Source: Streptomyces minutiscleroticus (GTDB taxonomy: Bacteria; Actinomycetota; Actinomycetes; Streptomycetales; Streptomycetaceae). From it: a DNA stretch of 64,000 bases. Both the position numbers and the translations under genes were made by a program. Positions 25,587-39,043 of this stretch are shown in pieces; the first letter of the stretch is position 1, and each line of letters starts with the position of its first letter. The notes below the pieces were generated by a model. That model was given only the letters and a program-made list of their open reading frames with translations. It made no database searches and was not told the origin of the DNA. The DNA lies in assembly GCF_014650875.1 (NCBI RefSeq), contig NZ_BMVU01000022.1, positions 1 through 64,000 on the forward strand. The letters are read 5' to 3'.

Positions 25587-26180
25587 TCACCCGCGGAAGA
25601 GGCGGTCCTCACTCCGTGAGAGGGCCGTGGGGACGTCGAAGGAGCCGGACGAGGGAGCCCGGAGGCGGTACACCACGCCGCGGCGCAGCGGCCCCTCCGG
25701 GACACCGGGATCGTCGAAGTCCTCGGCCGGGTCCCGGGTCATCCCGAGACGGTGCATCACGGCCTGGGAGCGGAGGTTCCCGGCCGTGGTCACGGCGAGG
25801 ATCTCCGTCAGACCGAGGGTCCCGAAGCCGAACGCCACCACGGCCCGGGCGGCCTCGGTGGCGTAGCCGTGTCCCCAGGCCGACCGGGCCAGCCGCCAGC
25901 CGACCTCGACGCCGTCGAACGGCATGCCGTCGTCGACGGGGTCGAGCCCGGCGAACCCGATGAACTCGCCCGTGCCGGTCACCTCCACCGCCCACCACCC
26001 CCAGCCCCGCCGTTCGAGGTCGGCCCGGAAGCGGGCCGCCGACGCCTCGCTCTGCTCGCGCGTGAGGACGCCGGGGAAGTGCTCGCGCACCTCGGCGTCG
26101 GCGTTGAGCGCCGCCCAGGGGGCCAGGTCGGACGTCCGCCAGCCGCGCAGCAGGAGACGCCGGGTCCGCAGTTCCACCAT
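25587..26180 (-). CDS. GNAT-family N-acetyltransferase (RimJ/RimL type)
   Basis: 197-residue single-domain GNAT. LRTRRLLLRGWRTSDLAPWA at the N-terminus and WRLARSAWGHGYATEAARA (acetyl-CoA motif) near residue 95 are diagnostic for the RimJ/RimL-like Acetyltransf_3 group, followed by NLRSQAVMHRLGM. Such enzymes acetylate protein N-termini or small amines; the target here is unknown. Start ATG 26180. Confidence 0.87.
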   Translation of the reverse strand: MVELRTRRLLLRGWRTSDLAPWAALNADAEVREHFPGVLTREQSEASAARFRADLERRGWGWWAVEVTGTGEFIGFAGLDPVDDGMPFDGVEVGWRLARSAWGHGYATEAARAVVAFGFGTLGLTEILAVTTAGNLRSQAVMHRLGMTRDPAEDFDDPGVPEGPLRRGVVYRLRAPSSGSFDVPTALSRSEDRLFRG

Positions 26181-26267
26181 CGTGCCAACCTAACGCGACG
26201 GCGTCGGCACGGCGATCGGACAAGGCGGTCGGACAAAGGGGAGGGTGCCGACTACGATCACCTGTCC

Positions 26268-26939
26268 ATGGACATGGGCGCGGACATCGGGACGGTCGCC
26301 GTCCCGCCGGGACGGGTGACACTGTCGGACCGGCGGACACGACGGAGCTGGCCGGTCGAGCTCGGGCCGTACCGGCTCTCGGCGTTCCAGGTGACCCGGG
26401 GGCTGTACGCGCGGATCACGGGCGGGGGGACGGAGCCCGGCGGCCCGTGCCGGGCGCCCGCCTCGGAGGTGTCCTGGTGGGACGCCGTCCGCTTCTGCAA
26501 CACCTTGTCACACCGTGACGGGCTGGCACCCGCCTACGTCCTCCACGGCGACGACGAGGGCGTCGAGTGGGACGCCTCCGCCGACGGGTACCGGCTGCCG
26601 ACCGAGGCCGAGTGGGAGCACGCCTGCCGCGCCGGGACGGACGGACCCCGCTACGGCCCCCTCGACGAGATCGCCTGGCACCGCGGCAACTCCGCCGACC
26701 GGGTCCACGACGTGGGCGGCAGGGAACCCAACGCCTGGGGCCTGTACGACATGCTGGGCAACGTCTGGGAGTGGTGCTGGGACCTCTACGACCCCGAGGT
26801 CTACGGAACCTACCGGGTGCTGCGCGGCGGCGGCTGGTTCGACGAGCGGTGGAGCTGCCGCGCGTCGGTGCGCCGCCGCAGCCACCCGACCTTCCGGGTG
26901 GACGACGTCGGGTTCCGGGTGGCGCGGTCGTCCGCGTGA
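26268..26939 (+). CDS. SUMF1 (formylglycine-generating-enzyme-like) domain protein, probably non-FGE
   Basis: 223 residues forming one FGE-sulfatase domain. Typical landmarks: FQVTRGLYARI, VSWWDAVRFCNTLS, YRLPTEAEWEHACRAG, LYDMLGNVWEWCWDLYD and RVLRGGGWFDERWSCRAS. In true formylglycine-generating enzymes two Cys lie in this last region; here the first position is Asp and only the second Cys remains, so oxidation of sulfatase Cys to formylglycine is unlikely. SUMF1 domains without that pair serve other roles (e.g. EgtB-like or binding modules). No sulfatase gene nearby. Start ATG 26268. Confidence 0.82.
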   Translation: MDMGADIGTVAVPPGRVTLSDRRTRRSWPVELGPYRLSAFQVTRGLYARITGGGTEPGGPCRAPASEVSWWDAVRFCNTLSHRDGLAPAYVLHGDDEGVEWDASADGYRLPTEAEWEHACRAGTDGPRYGPLDEIAWHRGNSADRVHDVGGREPNAWGLYDMLGNVWEWCWDLYDPEVYGTYRVLRGGGWFDERWSCRASVRRRSHPTFRVDDVGFRVARSSA

Positions 26940-27262
26940 CGCGTCCGCGGCCGGCCGCGGTACGAACCCGGCCGCCCGGCGGCCACCCGGCCGCGTGGTG
27001 CCGGCGGTTGTACGGCCGCGTCGTGCCGACGGCCGCGCGGACGCGCCCCACGGGGGCGGCACGGGGACCGGCGCGGCGGACCGTACGGAGAGCGGGTGCG
27101 GGGCCGTACGCCGGGCGCCCGGCGCCCGCGGGACCCGCGGCGGTCCGGGACTACGCCCGCGCCGGAGCCACGCTCCACCGTTCTGCGGTGCCGGGACCCG
27201 TTCCGCGCGGGAGCGGCCCCGGCACCGGGCGTACGACGGCTGTCCTCCTCCCTCCTGCGCCG
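26940..27262. other. intergenic region between convergent genes
   Basis: 323 bp of GC-rich sequence with repeated ggccgcg words. It holds a 14-bp palindrome at 27110-27123 and the hairpin at 27186-27227. No gene recognised. Confidence 0.4.
27186..27227. terminator. hairpin between convergent genes
   Basis: Arms cggtgccggg (27186-27195) and cccggcaccg (27218-27227) pair fully, and the inner 22 bases can extend the stem imperfectly. It lies before the stop of the minus-strand gene ending at 27263. Confidence 0.45.
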
Positions 27263-27676
27263 TCACTCCTTCTTCTTGGCGGTCTGCCGGGACGCGCCGT
27301 CGGTCCGCGGCTCGTGCTCCTCGGCCGCTTCCCCCTGCCCGCCCCGCTGTCCGGAGCGCCGCAGCAGGGCGGTGGCGCCGCCGACGGCGAGGGCCACCGG
27401 CCACTCGAGGGCCCCGGCCACCGCGAGTGCGCCGAGACCGCCGTAGAACACGACGTCCCTGGTGGGCGGCAGGGGCGGCAGCCAGCGTGAGGCCGTGCGC
27501 GCGTTGTTCACCACGTCCTGCGGGGTGAAGTAGGGGACGTGCAGCGGCGCGTGGACGTCGAGGGTGTGCACGCTCAGGCCCTGCTTGCTGCGGTGGACGT
27601 GCGTATCCTCGCCCCTGTCCTGCGGAGCCGCCTTCCTGGCGGCGGTTTTCCGTGTGCTTTCGGCTGTACTGGGCAT
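27263..27676 (-). CDS. small conserved membrane protein, function unknown
   Basis: 137 residues. A basic N-terminus (STAESTRKTAARKAA) leads to SVHTLDVHAPLHVPYFTPQD, a Pro-rich stretch, then a hydrophobic hairpin (VVFYGGLGALAVAGALEW and PVALAVGGATALL) and a charged tail ending AKKKE. I do not recognise a named family. It is divergent from the CtpI-like P-type ATPase with 143 bp between them, so shared regulation is possible. Start ATG 27676. Confidence 0.65.
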   Translation of the reverse strand: MPSTAESTRKTAARKAAPQDRGEDTHVHRSKQGLSVHTLDVHAPLHVPYFTPQDVVNNARTASRWLPPLPPTRDVVFYGGLGALAVAGALEWPVALAVGGATALLRRSGQRGGQGEAAEEHEPRTDGASRQTAKKKE

Positions 27677-27819
27677 CCCAACTCCTCGTCCGGCCCGAGT
27701 ACGGTGCGCTGTGCGTACTCCATTCTCGCGCGTCCGGCGGCGCGTCGGGGCATCGGAACGAGGCGTGTGGCGACCGGCTCCGCGGGAACGCGGCCGGCGG
27801 CCAGGGAGGGGTGGCGGCG

Positions 27820-32325
<4,506 letters not shown>

Positions 32326-32444
32326 CGTCCGCGGAGACGGCCCTGTCGGGGTGAGGACACGTACGCCGTGGCGCGCCCGGGCCGCGGCGCCGGGGCGGCG
32401 CATAATGCCGCGCGTGCGGTCCCGGCCTCTGCCATCCTCTCCGC

Positions 32445-33275
32445 ATGGCCGACTTCGAGGACCTCCTCGCGGAAGGGGAGGCCGTTCCGACCGAGGGATG
32501 GGACTTCTCCTGGTTCGACGGGCGCGCGAGCGAGCAGCGGCCGTCCTGGGGGTACGCGCGGCTGCTCGCGGAGCGGATGAGGAGGGCCGAGGCCGTGCTG
32601 GACGTCCAGACCGGCGGGGGCGAGGTGCTGGCGTCCGTTCCCGTCGCCCCGCCCGTGGTGGCGGCGACGGAGTCCTGGCCGCCGAACCTGGAGATCGCCC
32701 GGCGCAACCTGGCCCGGTTCGGCGCCGTCGTCGTCGAGGTGGCCGACGCGGCCGGCCTGCCCTTCGCCTCGGACCGCTTCGACCTGGTCGTGAGCCGCCA
32801 CCCCGTGGTGACCCGCTGGGACGAGGTGCGCCGGGTGCTGCGGCCGGGCGGTACGTACCTTACGCAGCAGGTCGGGGCGCACACGGTGGGGGAGCTGGCC
32901 GACTTCCTGCGGGAGGCCGGACCGCCCGCCGTCCGCGCCGCTCCCTCCGGCGAGGACGCCGGCGCCGGAGGCGGTGGCGACGACCCGCCCCGGACCCCCT
33001 TCACGACGAGGTCCGGCACGTCCCCGGTCACGGCCGTGCGGTGCGCGGAAGCGGCGGGCCTGGAGGTCGTGGACGTGCGGCAGGAGGCCTGCCGGATGGA
33101 GTTCCACGACATCGCGGCCGTGGTCCACTTCCTGCGCAAGGTGATCTGGATCGTCCCCGGCTTCGCCGTGGACGCGTACCGCGACCGCCTCCGCGCGCTC
33201 CACGGCTTCATGGAGCGCCACGGCCCCTTCGTGGCGTACTCGCAGCGCTACCTGATCGAGGCCCGCAGGACCTGA
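32445..33275 (+). CDS. class I SAM-dependent methyltransferase
   Basis: 276-residue Rossmann-type methyltransferase. Motif I is VLDVQTGGGEVLASV near residue 51, then ATESWPPNLEIARRNL, the acidic loop DAAGLPFASDRFDLVVSRHPV and the post-motif VRRVLRPGGTYLTQQVG. An acidic Gly-rich insertion (about residues 168-185) precedes the C-terminal part HFLRKVIWIVPGF and the end AYSQRYLIEARRT. Substrate unknown. Start ATG 32445. Between the ATPase and the TetR gene, with no clear operon partner. Confidence 0.88.
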   Translation: MADFEDLLAEGEAVPTEGWDFSWFDGRASEQRPSWGYARLLAERMRRAEAVLDVQTGGGEVLASVPVAPPVVAATESWPPNLEIARRNLARFGAVVVEVADAAGLPFASDRFDLVVSRHPVVTRWDEVRRVLRPGGTYLTQQVGAHTVGELADFLREAGPPAVRAAPSGEDAGAGGGGDDPPRTPFTTRSGTSPVTAVRCAEAAGLEVVDVRQEACRMEFHDIAAVVHFLRKVIWIVPGFAVDAYRDRLRALHGFMERHGPFVAYSQRYLIEARRT

Positions 33276-33326
33276 GGGGCGGCCCGGCGGACGTGCCGGG
33301 GCGGGAGGCCGCCCGGGCCCGGGCGC

Positions 33327-33926
33327 TCACCCGCGGGCGGCGGGCGGGGCCCCTCTGCCCGCTCCCGCCCGCAGCCCGTCCATCACGAGGTCCAGCAGCC
33401 GCGTCACCCGCGGCTCCCAGTCCCCGGCGGGGTCGATCTGCCACAGGCCCGCGATGGCGAGGATGAAGTCGTCCGCGGTGACGCCGGGGCGGATGGCACC
33501 GGCCTCCTCGCCGGCCCTGAGCAGGAGTTCGGCCGCGGAGGTGAGCGGAGCGTGCCCCGGCTTGGCGGGGGCGGCCGGGGCGCTGGTCGCCTGGCGGATG
33601 GCGTCCGCCATGCCCGCCTTGGCCAGGGCGAACCGCGCGAGCCGGTCCATCCACTCGCGCAGGGCCCGGTCCGGCGCGCGGGTGGCGAGCAACTGGGCCG
33701 CGCTGTCGGCGACCTGCTGCATCTCGTGCCGGTAGATCTCGAGCACCAGGGACTCGCGGTTGGGGAAGTTGCGGTAGAAGGTGCCCTGCCCGACGCCGGC
33801 CTTCTTGGCGATGGCGCTGAGCGGGGTGTTCGCGCAGCGCGTCAGCTCGGCCAGCGCCACCGCCAGGATGCGCTCGCGGTTGCGCTGCGCGTCCGAGCGC
33901 ACGGGTGCGTCCTTCTTGTGCTGCAC
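33327..33926 (-). CDS. TetR-family transcriptional regulator
   Basis: 199 residues. N-terminal helix-turn-helix: NRERILAVALAELTR, then LSAIAKKAGVGQGTFYRNFP at residues 38-57, a textbook TetR recognition region; the rest is a helical ligand-binding domain. Start GTG 33926 with an ideal SD (gaggagg) six bases before. Divergent from the molybdenum hydroxylase operon, with two palindromic sites in the gap, so it very probably represses that operon and itself, released by a substrate-related ligand (inference). Confidence 0.9.
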   Translation of the reverse strand: MQHKKDAPVRSDAQRNRERILAVALAELTRCANTPLSAIAKKAGVGQGTFYRNFPNRESLVLEIYRHEMQQVADSAAQLLATRAPDRALREWMDRLARFALAKAGMADAIRQATSAPAAPAKPGHAPLTSAAELLLRAGEEAGAIRPGVTADDFILAIAGLWQIDPAGDWEPRVTRLLDLVMDGLRAGAGRGAPPAARG

Positions 33927-33960
33927 TGGTCCTCCTCGCGGGCCCGGAGCGGACCGGGTC

Positions 33961-34015
33961 TTGCTGACCGGACAGCTGTCCGGTACGTTTCCCCGTAACG
34001 GACAACTGTCCGGTT
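33961..34015 (+). promoter_or_regulatory. twin TetR operators over a promoter
   Basis: Site 1, accggacagctgtccggt (33967-33984), is a perfect 18-bp palindrome. Site 2, acggacaactgtccggt (33998-34014), is a near copy. Centres lie 30 bp apart. Site 1 almost exactly fills the spacer of a plausible promoter for the plus strand: ttgctg (33961-33966), 17 bases, tacgtt (33984-33989). Binding there would block the hydroxylase operon; the TetR gene starts 41 bp away on the other strand. Confidence 0.8.
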
Positions 34016-34210
34016 GAGTCCACTCTAACGGTGGACGCGGCCGGTGCGGAGTGTGGGCGGCGGACGGGTGACCACCGGTTTTCCCCCGCACCCTGCATGT
34101 TTTCAAGCCGGGACCGTCACGTACAGCGCCGCCACTCCCACTCCCACCCAGTCTTTCGACCGTTCTCGCCGACGCGTTCCGCATGCGAAAGAAGCGAAAG
34201 AAGGCAGACC

Positions 34211-34774
34211 ATGGCTTCACCGACGTCCAGCGCCATCACCTTGACCGTCAACGGGGACAAGCACGAACTGACGGTCGACCACCGCACCACCCTGCTCGAC
34301 GCGTTGCGTGAGCGGCTCGATCTGACGGGAAGCAAGAAAGGCTGCGACCAGGGGCAGTGCGGAGCCTGCACGGTACTGATCGACGGCCGCAGGGCCGTGT
34401 CCTGCTTACAGCTCGCCGTGGCCGCCGAGGGGCGTGAGATCACCACCATCGAGGGCATGGCCGACGGCGAGGAGCTGCACCCGGTGCAGCAGGCCTTCCT
34501 CGACCTCGACGGCTTCCAGTGCGGCTACTGCACACCGGGGCAGATCTGTTCGGCCGTCGGGGTGATCGCCGAACACGCGGCGGGCTGGCCGAGCGCCGTC
34601 ACCGAGGACGTCCGGCCCGAGGCGGGGCCGCCACCGCTCACCCCCGACGAGATCCGCGAGCGGATGAGCGGCAACCTGTGCCGCTGCGGCGCCTACGTGT
34701 CGATCGCCCAGGCCGTCGCCCGGGCCGCCGGTGCCGAGTCCGAGGCCGTCCGGGAGACGGGTGAGGCCGCATGA
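34211..34774 (+). CDS. 2Fe-2S subunit of molybdenum hydroxylase (PaoA/YagT-like)
   Basis: 187 residues carrying two [2Fe-2S] clusters. Plant-type cluster: GCDQGQCGACTVL with Cys45, Cys50, Cys53 and Cys65. Second cluster: FQCGYCTPGQ and NLCRCGAYVS. It transfers electrons from the Moco site to the FAD subunit. Unlike E. coli PaoA it lacks a Tat signal, so the enzyme should be cytoplasmic. An insertion of about 20 residues (SAVTEDVRPEAGPP) sits between the two Cys pairs. Codon 66 is TTA (34406-34408), so synthesis may need bldA tRNA. Start ATG 34211; overlaps the next gene (ATGA). First gene of the operon. Confidence 0.92.
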   Translation: MASPTSSAITLTVNGDKHELTVDHRTTLLDALRERLDLTGSKKGCDQGQCGACTVLIDGRRAVSCLQLAVAAEGREITTIEGMADGEELHPVQQAFLDLDGFQCGYCTPGQICSAVGVIAEHAAGWPSAVTEDVRPEAGPPPLTPDEIRERMSGNLCRCGAYVSIAQAVARAAGAESEAVRETGEAA

Positions 34775-35763
34775 GGGAGTTCGGCTACCAGCGGGCCTCC
34801 GACGTCTCCGGCGCCCTCGCCGTGCTCGACGCGGACCCGGACGCGCGCTTCATCGGCGGCGGCACCAACCTCGTGGACCTCATGAAGACCGGCGTCGAGC
34901 GGCCCTCCCGCCTCGTCGACGTGCGCGAACTGCCCCTCGACGAGATCGCGGTGACACGGGACGGCGGCCTGCGGATCGGCGCGACCGTCACCAACAGCGA
35001 CCTCGCGGCCCACCCCGAGGTCCGGCGCCGCTACCCGGCCCTGGCGCAGGCGGTGCTGGCCGGCGCCTCCGGACAGCTGCGCAACATGGCCACGGTCGGC
35101 GGCAACCTGCTCCAGCGCACCCGCTGCGCCTACTTCACCGACGTCACCAAGCCGTGCAACAAGCGCGAGCCCGGCACCGGCTGCCCCGCCGTCGAGGGCG
35201 AGCACCGCAACCACGCGATCCTGGGCGCCAGCGGCCACTGCGTGGCCGTCCACCCCTCCGACATGGGCGTGGCCCTGACCGCCTTCGACGCCGTCGTCTC
35301 GTACGAGACCGCGCAAGGACCGGGCGAGACACCGCTCGCGGACTTCTACCTCCCCGTGGGCGACACCCCGCACCGCGAGACCGCCCTGCCGCCGGGGGCG
35401 CTGATCACCGGCGTCACCCTGCCGCCCGCCCCCGTCGCCGCGCGCTCCCGCTACCGCAAGGTGCGCGAGCGCGCCAGTTACGCGTTCGCCATCGGCTCGG
35501 TCGCCGCCGCGCTCGACGTCCGTGACAACGTTGTGCGGGACGTGCGGCTGGCCTTCGGCGCCGTCGCCTCCCGGCCGTGGCGGGCCCGCGCGGCCGAGCG
35601 CGCGCTGACCGGCGGGCCGGCCACGGCCGAGGCGTTCGCCGCCGCCGCGGACGCCGAACTGGCCGCCGCCGAGCCGCTGCGCGACAACGGATACAAGGTG
35701 ACCCTGATACGCAACCTCGTGGTCGCCGTACTGAGCGAACTGGCCGAGGAGGACGCCCGATGA
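34771..35763 (+). CDS. FAD subunit of molybdenum hydroxylase with extra Fe-S motif (PaoB/YagS-like)
   Basis: 330-residue FAD-binding subunit of the xanthine-dehydrogenase family. FAD contacts: FIGGGTNLVDLMK at residues 28-40 and ATVGGNLLQRTRC at 107-119. Four Cys (119, 129, 138 and 157) in RTRCAYF, PCNKREPGTGC and GASGHCVAVH follow the spacing of E. coli PaoB, which binds an additional [4Fe-4S] cluster; ordinary xanthine dehydrogenases lack it. Overlaps both neighbours by four bases (ATGA), so the three subunits are translationally coupled. This places the enzyme in the PaoABC aldehyde oxidoreductase branch. Confidence 0.92.
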   Translation: MREFGYQRASDVSGALAVLDADPDARFIGGGTNLVDLMKTGVERPSRLVDVRELPLDEIAVTRDGGLRIGATVTNSDLAAHPEVRRRYPALAQAVLAGASGQLRNMATVGGNLLQRTRCAYFTDVTKPCNKREPGTGCPAVEGEHRNHAILGASGHCVAVHPSDMGVALTAFDAVVSYETAQGPGETPLADFYLPVGDTPHRETALPPGALITGVTLPPAPVAARSRYRKVRERASYAFAIGSVAAALDVRDNVVRDVRLAFGAVASRPWRARAAERALTGGPATAEAFAAAADAELAAAEPLRDNGYKVTLIRNLVVAVLSELAEEDAR

Positions 35764-37904
35764 CCACGACCACCGACCCGGCGGCCGCGGCCGTCCGCTC
35801 CATCGGCACCGCACGCACCCGCGTGGAGGGCCGGGACAAGGTCACCGGCGCCGCCCGCTACGCGGGCGAGATCCCCTTCGCCGAACTGGCCCACGGCTGG
35901 CTGGTGCTGTCCACGGTGGCCCGCGGCCGCGTCCGCTCCGTGGAGGCCGACCCGGTCCTGGCGATGCCCGGCGTGCTCGCCGTCCTGCACCACGGCAACG
36001 CGCCGCGCGTCGAGAGCGACTTCGTCGGCATGCTGGGGGTGCCGCCGGACCCGGCCGCCGTCGTCTTCCAGGACGACCGGGTGCCGCACGCGGGCTGGCC
36101 GGTCGCCCTGGTCGTCGCCGAGACGTCCGAGCAGGCCAGGGAGGCCGCCGAGACACTGGTGGTGCACTACGACCAGGAGCCGCACGACGTCGCGTTCTCC
36201 GCCGGGCACCCGGGAGCGTACGCACCCGAGAGCGCCGGCTACGCCGAGGCGGCGGTGGAGAAGGGCGACCTGGAGGCGGCCCTCGCGGCGTCCTCGGTCG
36301 TGGTGGACGCCGAGTACACCACGCCGGAGGAGCACCACAACGCGATGGAGCCGCACGCGGCCGCGGCCCGCTGGGACGGCGGCCGCCTCGAGGTCGTCGA
36401 CTCCAACCAGGGCAGCACCTGGGTCGCGAGCGAACTCGCCCAGATGTTCTCCCTCGACCCGGGGGCGGTGCGCGTACGCTCCGAGCACGTCGGCGGCGGC
36501 TTCGGCTCCAAGGGCGTACGCGCCCACCAGGTGGCGGCGGTGATGGCCGCCACCGTCCTGCAGCGCCCGGTGCGGGTCGTCATGACACGGCGCCAGGTGT
36601 TCTCGCTCGCCGGCTACCGCAGCCCCACCGTGCAGCGGGTCCGGCTCGGCGCCGACGCCGACGGGCGGCTGCGCGTGCTGGAGCACCGCAGCCTGAGCGC
36701 CACCTCGACGGTGCGCGAGTTCGTCGAGACGAGCGCCGCGGCGGGCCGCGCGCTGTACCCGGCCGACGCCCACCACACCACCCACGAGCTCGTCCGGCTC
36801 GACGTGCCGACGCCGACCTGGATGCGCGCGCCCGGCGAGGCGCCGGGGTCGTTCGCGCTGGAGTCCGCGCTCGACGAGCTCGCGGAGAAGTGCGGCGTCG
36901 ACCCGATCGCGCTGCGCACCCGCAACGAACCCGACAGGGGCCCGGTCTCCGGGCTGCCCTTCGGCAGCCGCAACCTCGTCGCCTGCTTCGAGGAGGGCGC
37001 CCGCAGGTTCGGCTGGGCGGACCGCGACCCGCGCCCCGGACTGCGCCGCGACGGGCGCTGGCTGCTCGGCACGGGCACGGCCGCGGCCTCCTTCCACGCC
37101 GGTGCGGGACCGTCCACGGCGGCGGTGACGGCGGAGGCGGACGGCACCTTCACCGTGCGCATCACCGCGGCCGACATCGGCACCGGCGCGCGCACCGCGC
37201 TCACCCTGGTCGCCGCCGACACCCTCGAGGTGGCGCCCGAGCGCGTCCGGGTCCGCATCGGGGACAGCGACTTCGGCCCGGCGATGATCGCGGGCGGCTC
37301 GATGGGCACCCGCTCGTGGGCCTGGGCGATCACGATCGCCGCGCGCGAACTGCGCGAGCGGCTCGCGCTGGACGGCACCGTTCCGCCGGAGGGCGTCACG
37401 GTGCGCTCGGACACGACCGAGGCCCTCGGCGCGCTGTCGCAGAAGGAACGGCACTCCTACGGCGCGCAGTTCGCCGAGGTCGCCGTGGACACCGCCACCG
37501 GCGAGGTGCGCGTACGGCGCATGCTCGGCATCTTCGCCGCGGGCCGGATCGTCAACCCGCTCACCGCCCGCAGCCAGCTCGTCGGCGGAATGATCTGGGG
37601 CATCTCCATGGCCCTGCACGAGGAGGCGGCCAGGGACCGGAACCTGGGCTCGCACGTGGGCGCCGACCTCGCCGGGTACCACTTCGCCGCGCACGCCGAC
37701 GTACCGGCCGTCGAGGCGGACTGGGTGGACGACCAGGACCCGGACGACCCCATCGACATCAAGGGGGTCGGCGAGGTCGGCATCGTCGGCGCGGCGGCGG
37801 CCGTCGCCAACGCCGTCTGGCACGCCACCGGCGTACGCCACCGCCACCTGCCGATCCGCCCCGACCGCGTCCTGCTGGCGCACACCGGAGCACACGATGC
37901 TTGA
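35760..37904 (+). CDS. molybdenum cofactor catalytic subunit (PaoC/YagR-like)
   Basis: 714-residue large subunit that binds molybdopterin-cytosine-dinucleotide and performs hydroxylation or aldehyde oxidation. Visible landmarks: RVEGRDKVTGAARYAGEIP at the N-terminus, EEHHNAMEPHAA, HVGGGFGSKG, RAPGEAPGSFALESALDELA, MTRRQVFSLAGYR, GTRSWAWA and the catalytic Glu672 in GVGEVGIVG. Length and order fit PaoC. Substrate unknown; by family, aromatic or aliphatic aldehydes or N-heterocycles. Start ATG 35760 overlaps the FAD subunit; the end overlaps xdhC by eight bases. Confidence 0.92.
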   Translation: MTTTTDPAAAAVRSIGTARTRVEGRDKVTGAARYAGEIPFAELAHGWLVLSTVARGRVRSVEADPVLAMPGVLAVLHHGNAPRVESDFVGMLGVPPDPAAVVFQDDRVPHAGWPVALVVAETSEQAREAAETLVVHYDQEPHDVAFSAGHPGAYAPESAGYAEAAVEKGDLEAALAASSVVVDAEYTTPEEHHNAMEPHAAAARWDGGRLEVVDSNQGSTWVASELAQMFSLDPGAVRVRSEHVGGGFGSKGVRAHQVAAVMAATVLQRPVRVVMTRRQVFSLAGYRSPTVQRVRLGADADGRLRVLEHRSLSATSTVREFVETSAAAGRALYPADAHHTTHELVRLDVPTPTWMRAPGEAPGSFALESALDELAEKCGVDPIALRTRNEPDRGPVSGLPFGSRNLVACFEEGARRFGWADRDPRPGLRRDGRWLLGTGTAAASFHAGAGPSTAAVTAEADGTFTVRITAADIGTGARTALTLVAADTLEVAPERVRVRIGDSDFGPAMIAGGSMGTRSWAWAITIAARELRERLALDGTVPPEGVTVRSDTTEALGALSQKERHSYGAQFAEVAVDTATGEVRVRRMLGIFAAGRIVNPLTARSQLVGGMIWGISMALHEEAARDRNLGSHVGADLAGYHFAAHADVPAVEADWVDDQDPDDPIDIKGVGEVGIVGAAAAVANAVWHATGVRHRHLPIRPDRVLLAHTGAHDA

Positions 37905-39036
37905 CATCGCCGAGGAGCTGCTCCGCTGGGCCGAGGAGGGCCGGGACTTCGCCGTCGCCACCGTCGTCGCCGTCGGCGGCAGCGCGCCGCGCGGCCCCGG
38001 CGCCGCCCTGGCCGTCGACAGCGGGGGCACGGCGATCGGCTCGGTCTCCGGCGGCTGCGTGGAGGGAGCGGTCTACGACCTGTGCCGGCAGGCCCTGGCG
38101 GACGGCCGGACGGTCCGCGAGCGGTTCGGCTACAGCGACGAGGACGCCTTCGCGGTCGGTCTGACCTGCGGCGGCGTGCTCGACATCCTGATCACACCGG
38201 TCCGGGCGGGAACGCCCGCGGGGACGGTGTTCCGCTCGGCGCTCGCGGCCGTCGCCCAGGGCGGTCCGGTGGCCGTCGCACGGGTCGTCCGGGGCCCGGA
38301 CGACCTCCTGGGCGCGGCACTCCTCGTCCGGCCCGACGGCTCGTACGAGGGCGGCCTCGGGCGGCTTTCGGAGCTGGACCGCACGGCCGCGGCCGAGGCC
38401 CGGGCGTTCCTGGACACCGGCCGCACCGGCACGGCCGACCTCTCCGAGGACGGAACACACTGTCCCGGCGGTCTCACCCTGCTCGTCGAGTCGAGCACAC
38501 CGCCGCCCCGCATGATCGTCTTCGGCGCGGTCGACTTCGCGGCGGCGCTGGTGAGGGTGGGCAAGTTCCTGGGCTACCACGTGACGGTGTGCGACGCCCG
38601 CCCCGTCTTCGCCACCCGGGCCCGCTTCCCGGAGGCCGACGAGGTCGTGGTCGACTGGCCGCACCGCTACCTGCGGGGCACCGCCACCGACCCGCGCACG
38701 GTCCTGTGCGTGCTCACCCACGACGCCAAGTTCGACGTCCCGCTGCTGCGGGAGGCCCTGCGGATGCCGGTCGCGTACGTCGGCGCCATGGGGTCGCGCC
38801 GCACCCACGAGGACCGCGACCGCCGGCTGCGCGAGGCGGGCGTCGCCGAACGGGACCTGGCCCGCCTCAGGTCCCCGATCGGCCTCGACCTCGGCGCCCG
38901 CACCCCGGAGGAGACGGCCCTGTCCATCGCGGCGGAGGTCGTCGCGGCCCGGCGGGGCGGCACGGGGACCCCGCTGACGGACTCGGGGACGCCGATCCAC
39001 CGGGACGGGGCGGAGCGGCAGGCGGCCGCCGCCTGA
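37897..39036 (+). CDS. XdhC/CoxI-family Moco maturation chaperone (PaoD-like)
   Basis: 379 residues. The N-terminal XdhC_CoxI domain shows FAVATVVAVGGSAPRGPGAA and GSVSGGCVEGAVYD, with the Cys used to bind molybdenum cofactor. The C-terminal Rossmann domain begins IVFGAVDFAAALV and includes YVGAMGSRRTHEDR and GLDLGARTPEETALSIAAEV. Such proteins sulfurate the cofactor and insert it into the large subunit; E. coli paoD holds the same place in paoABCD. Fourth gene of the operon, followed by a 19-bp terminator hairpin. Start ATG 37897. Confidence 0.9.
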   Translation: MLDIAEELLRWAEEGRDFAVATVVAVGGSAPRGPGAALAVDSGGTAIGSVSGGCVEGAVYDLCRQALADGRTVRERFGYSDEDAFAVGLTCGGVLDILITPVRAGTPAGTVFRSALAAVAQGGPVAVARVVRGPDDLLGAALLVRPDGSYEGGLGRLSELDRTAAAEARAFLDTGRTGTADLSEDGTHCPGGLTLLVESSTPPPRMIVFGAVDFAAALVRVGKFLGYHVTVCDARPVFATRARFPEADEVVVDWPHRYLRGTATDPRTVLCVLTHDAKFDVPLLREALRMPVAYVGAMGSRRTHEDRDRRLREAGVAERDLARLRSPIGLDLGARTPEETALSIAAEVVAARRGGTGTPLTDSGTPIHRDGAERQAAAA

Positions 39037-39043
39037 AGCGGCC

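Noticed and set aside
35478..38030. 850-codon open frame on the minus strand
   Set aside because: Antisense to the molybdenum hydroxylase large subunit, which has full catalytic motifs.
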